Below the pieces are notes generated by a model, which did not search any database, had not been told where the DNA came from, and worked only from the letters and a program-made list of their open reading frames with translations. Below, piece by piece: positions 4,893-5,086 of a stretch of 5,086 nucleotides of DNA. A program made the position numbers and the translations under genes. Source of the DNA: an uncultured Collinsella sp. (GTDB taxonomy: Bacteria > Actinomycetota > Coriobacteriia > Coriobacteriales > Coriobacteriaceae); assembly GCA_902494135.1 (NCBI GenBank), contig CABUSE010000101.1, forward strand, positions 1-5,086, written 5' to 3'. Each line of letters opens with the position of its first letter. The stretch's first letter is position 1.

Positions 4893-5086
4893 ATGAAGGA
4901 AACCGAGAAGATCGAGATCATGCATTTCGACCAGGAGGGCTATCTCGAGGACGGCAAGGCGCTCTACGAGACCGGCAAGAAGATGACCGCGCTCGCCGAC
5001 AAGGTCGCCGACGAGGGCTACGACGCCGTGTTCCTGATGGGCGTCGGCGGCACCTGGGACGAGCTCATGCAGCTCGAGTACCTCAT
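4893..5086 (+). CDS. SIS-domain protein, FrlB-like deglycase candidate (N-terminal part, cut by the window edge)
   Basis: Only the first 64 residues are present. They begin MKETEKIEIMHFDQEGYLED, followed by a helix (ALYETGKKMTALADKVADEG) and a strand-turn-helix AVFLMGVGGTWDELMQLEYL (45-64). GVGGT at 50-54 occupies the sugar-phosphate-binding turn of the first SIS domain, where GxGSS-type sequences are usual. FrlB-type fructoselysine-6-phosphate deglycases and related SIS proteins start this way, with a short helix and then this motif. The start is clear: AAGGAG at 4881-4886, six bases before ATG. Codon use is extreme: 61 of 64 third positions are G or C, far more biased than in the upstream SIS gene, suggesting very high expression. 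It probably acts beside the first SIS enzyme on a related phosphorylated conjugate. The family call is fairly safe; the substrate is inference. Confidence 0.82.
   Translation, partial: MKETEKIEIMHFDQEGYLEDGKALYETGKKMTALADKVADEGYDAVFLMGVGGTWDELMQLEYL

Overview
The window looks like a chromosomal segment of a gut coriobacterium (Actinomycetota, most like Collinsella). This rests on the fairly high GC content, actinobacterial-looking codon use with strong AGGAGG-type ribosome binding sites, and the family content: LacI- and GntR-type sugar regulators beside sugar-phosphate (SIS) enzymes. The genus is inferred from style; there is no marker gene here.

Left part (1-1283): the edge probably holds the start of an unidentified minus-strand gene. 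It is separated by a divergent control region from a complete plus-strand LacI-family repressor gene (255-1283). The control region has two LacI-like CG-centred palindromes, at 104-113 next to a possible minus-strand -10 and at 228-239 just before the lacI-type ribosome binding site. This suggests the repressor controls both itself and the divergent gene.

Middle (1284-2058): after the repressor comes a very long, nearly perfect hairpin (1338-1410, 28-bp arms with one mismatch) with no T-tract. An extended -10 promoter follows, then a small conserved-looking protein of unknown function (1532-2020).

Right part (2059-5086): two HutC-type GntR regulators with UTRA effector domains sit back to back and overlap by 16 bases. 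A 193-base control region follows, rich in repeat signals: a GntR-type palindrome, a bipartite direct repeat with 33-base period, and a 19-base inverted repeat. Then come a complete two-SIS-domain enzyme resembling the isomerase half of GlmS (3718-4833) and the start of a second SIS protein resembling FrlB-type deglycases (4893 to the edge). Two adjacent SIS proteins of these two flavours resemble the GfrE/GfrF pair that splits glucoselysine-6-phosphate and fructoselysine-6-phosphate in Salmonella. The best working reading is therefore a locus for uptake and cleavage of Amadori products (sugar-amine conjugates), or of a related amino sugar, controlled by one or both GntR proteins. The transporter, if present, must lie beyond the right edge. 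This role is inference, not shown by the window.
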